This document shows, piece after piece, positions 4,875 through 5,888 of a stretch of DNA of 5,888 bases. How positions within the stretch are numbered: position 1 is the stretch's first letter; the number at the start of each line of letters is the position of its first letter. The notes beneath the pieces were generated by a model. That model saw nothing but the letters and a program-made list of their open reading frames with translations. It did not search any database and had not been told where the DNA came from. Origin of the DNA: Candidatus Gastranaerophilales bacterium (GTDB taxonomy: Bacteria > Cyanobacteriota > Vampirovibrionia > Gastranaerophilales > JAILCC01); the NCBI GenBank assembly GCA_024408745.1, contig JAKSUS010000079.1, positions 1-5,888 on the forward strand, in the 5' to 3' direction. A program made the translations under genes and the position numbers.

Positions 4875-5624
4875 TTATAAATTACTTCTTTTGGAACCTG
4901 CTTCGAAGCCGTGACATGCAAAAACAGGCGGAATAATTCTTCCGACTATTTTTTGTATATGTCCTTGTTTATCTGCTAAAACCAAAGCAGCGGCAATATC
5001 ATCAGGATGATAAATAAAATCTAAAGGTTTAACTTTTCTTTTATTAAAATTATCCGTAATTTTATCATTAATAAAATTAGAAACAGCAGTTCCGGCGAAT
5101 ACTCCGGCAATGAGTCCTACTCCTGTTACAAGTAAATTCGGAAGAACATTTATTGTTGTATTTAAAGCTTTTTTTACGGAAGAGGTTTCTTTAAATTGCG
5201 GTAATTTAATATTTTTTGCAACTTTATCATAAGCTTTATTTAAACCTAAAATTAAAAGAATAGGGCAGGCAATATTGGCAATGGCTTGATGCATTGCTTC
5301 CTGTAACTTCGGTTTAACATATTTTTTATCATCAAAAATTATACCTGTTAATGTACCTCCTGCTAATGCGGAAAAAGCAACCTTTAACATATCTTTTTCA
5401 GTATATTTAACATTAAAAATATTAATTTTTTTATTTAATGCTTTACTCTGATTTTTAGAAATACAATATGCCATAAGTGAAGCACAGGCTAAAGATGAAA
5501 TAAATGTTCCTGCTTTTAACGAAAGCGGAGCTTCATCAGATTTTGGCATTTCAATTTTATTCCGCATATTTTTTGCAGAATAAAAAGCATTATAACAATG
5601 TGGTTTATTAATTTTATCAATCAT
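4875..5624 (-). CDS. Hypothetical multi-pass membrane protein, 249 aa
   Basis: I do not recognise a family. Residues 1-35 are polar and basic with no signal peptide. Hydrophobic, Gly/Ala-rich segments that look like membrane helices follow at about 36-56, 80-97, 111-130 and 158-183; the last contains LLVTGVGLIAGVFAGTAVSN with small-residue GxxxG-like spacing, which suits helix packing. The loops between are Lys-rich. The cytosol-like C-terminus (184-249) includes NKRKVKPLDFIYHPDDIAAALVLADKQG and ends PPVFACHGFEAGSKRSNL, a conserved-looking tail. Five scattered cysteines (10, 47, 54, 120, 237) form no obvious metal site. An extended -10 promoter precedes it with about 23 nt of leader and no Shine-Dalgarno sequence. 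It is divergent from the gene starting at 5847. Codon use and composition resemble the rest of the window. Coding status is secure; function is unknown, and the topology is estimated by eye. Confidence 0.82.
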   Translation of the reverse strand: MIDKINKPHCYNAFYSAKNMRNKIEMPKSDEAPLSLKAGTFISSLACASLMAYCISKNQSKALNKKINIFNVKYTEKDMLKVAFSALAGGTLTGIIFDDKKYVKPKLQEAMHQAIANIACPILLILGLNKAYDKVAKNIKLPQFKETSSVKKALNTTINVLPNLLVTGVGLIAGVFAGTAVSNFINDKITDNFNKRKVKPLDFIYHPDDIAAALVLADKQGHIQKIVGRIIPPVFACHGFEAGSKRSNL

Positions 5625-5653
5625 ATATCTATAAATTTACGCTTACTCTGTTA

Positions 5654-5662
5654 ATTATATCA
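5654..5662 (-). promoter_or_regulatory. Extended -10 promoter of the 249-aa membrane protein gene
   Basis: On the minus strand the sequence reads TGATATAAT (5662-5654): a perfect TATAAT preceded by TG with one intervening base, the extended -10 form that tolerates a poor -35. No good -35 is seen at 16-18 bp. Transcription would start near 5647, about 23 nt before the ATG. Confidence 0.65.
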
Positions 5663-5755
5663 AACACAAACATAAATTTATTTGTTATTAAATTTATTGT
5701 TACAAACAGTATATATTTATATTAATTTACTTGCATTATAAATTTTAAGTGGTAA

Positions 5756-5824
5756 TATAATATTTTAAGGAGAAAGTTTGGTATTTAATTAGCAATTTTT
5801 TTTATTTATTTGTTTTTATATAAT
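5756..5824 (+). promoter_or_regulatory. Two candidate -10 boxes upstream of the gene at 5847
   Basis: Perfect TATAAT hexamers lie at 5756-5761 and 5819-5824. The first has a TTGCAT at 5731-5736 (three of six -35 positions, long 19-bp spacer). The second has only a T run at the -35 place but would give a normal short leader of about 16 nt. A perfect AAGGAG at 5767-5772 follows the first box and is not near the annotated start codon. Confidence 0.45.
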
Positions 5825-5846
5825 TGTAAGGTCGTTTAGGTAAAGC

Positions 5847-5888
5847 ATGGAAGTTTCTGCATTAAAAATTCAAAATAATGTTTCATCG
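5847..5888 (+). CDS. N-terminus of an unknown protein (3' partial)
   Basis: ATG at 5847 opens a frame of 14 codons (MEVSALKIQNNVSS) that runs off the right edge. AGG at 5838-5840 lies 6 nt before the ATG, and a TATAAT box is 22 nt upstream, so a genuine gene start is likely. The visible part is too short for a family call; there is no hydrophobic signal sequence in it. It is divergent from the membrane protein gene. Confidence 0.55.
   Translation, partial: MEVSALKIQNNVSS

Overview
This is an AT-rich chromosomal window with short intergenic gaps, strand switches and recognisable bacterial -10 boxes. Base composition, a small DUF2582-type winged-helix protein, a calcium-binding module common in cyanobacterial proteins, and several small proteins I cannot place in any family together suggest a gut-type Melainabacteria/Gastranaerophilales genome (non-photosynthetic relatives of cyanobacteria). 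That placement is an inference from style and gene content; no phylogenetic marker is present.

Layout from left to right. (1) The 3' end of a glutamate dehydrogenase gene (+), closed by a strong hairpin terminator. (2) A complete OppD/DppD-type peptide transporter ATPase (+) whose promoter sits so close to the ATG that the mRNA is probably leaderless; no partner permease or binding protein is in the window. (3) A convergent 102-codon gene (-) of unknown function. It overlaps the ATPase gene by 8 nt at the stop codons, and its likely terminator lies inside the ATPase coding sequence. (4) A divergent intergenic region packed with three sets of short repeats. (5) A large (about 769 aa) protein (+) with an N-terminal EF-hand, two long coiled coils, a multi-loop calcium-binding module and a lysine/glutamate-rich tail. 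(6) A bidirectional terminator shared with a convergent 73-aa winged-helix protein (-). (7) About 400 nt without a convincing gene, then a doubtful 51-codon ORF (+) that coincides with two perfect inverted repeats. (8) A 249-aa protein (-) with about four predicted membrane segments and no recognised family. (9) A divergent promoter region and the first 14 codons of another gene (+).

The genes do not form one operon: nearly every gene has its own promoter and terminator signals and neighbours alternate in strand. I see no CRISPR array, transposase, integrase, tRNA, rRNA, toxin-antitoxin pair or phage gene. The items most worth a second look are the calcium-binding coiled-coil protein with its repeat-rich promoter region, the antisense terminator embedded in the ATPase gene, and the structured region around 4709-4864. 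I found no convincing evidence for a wholly new multi-gene system.
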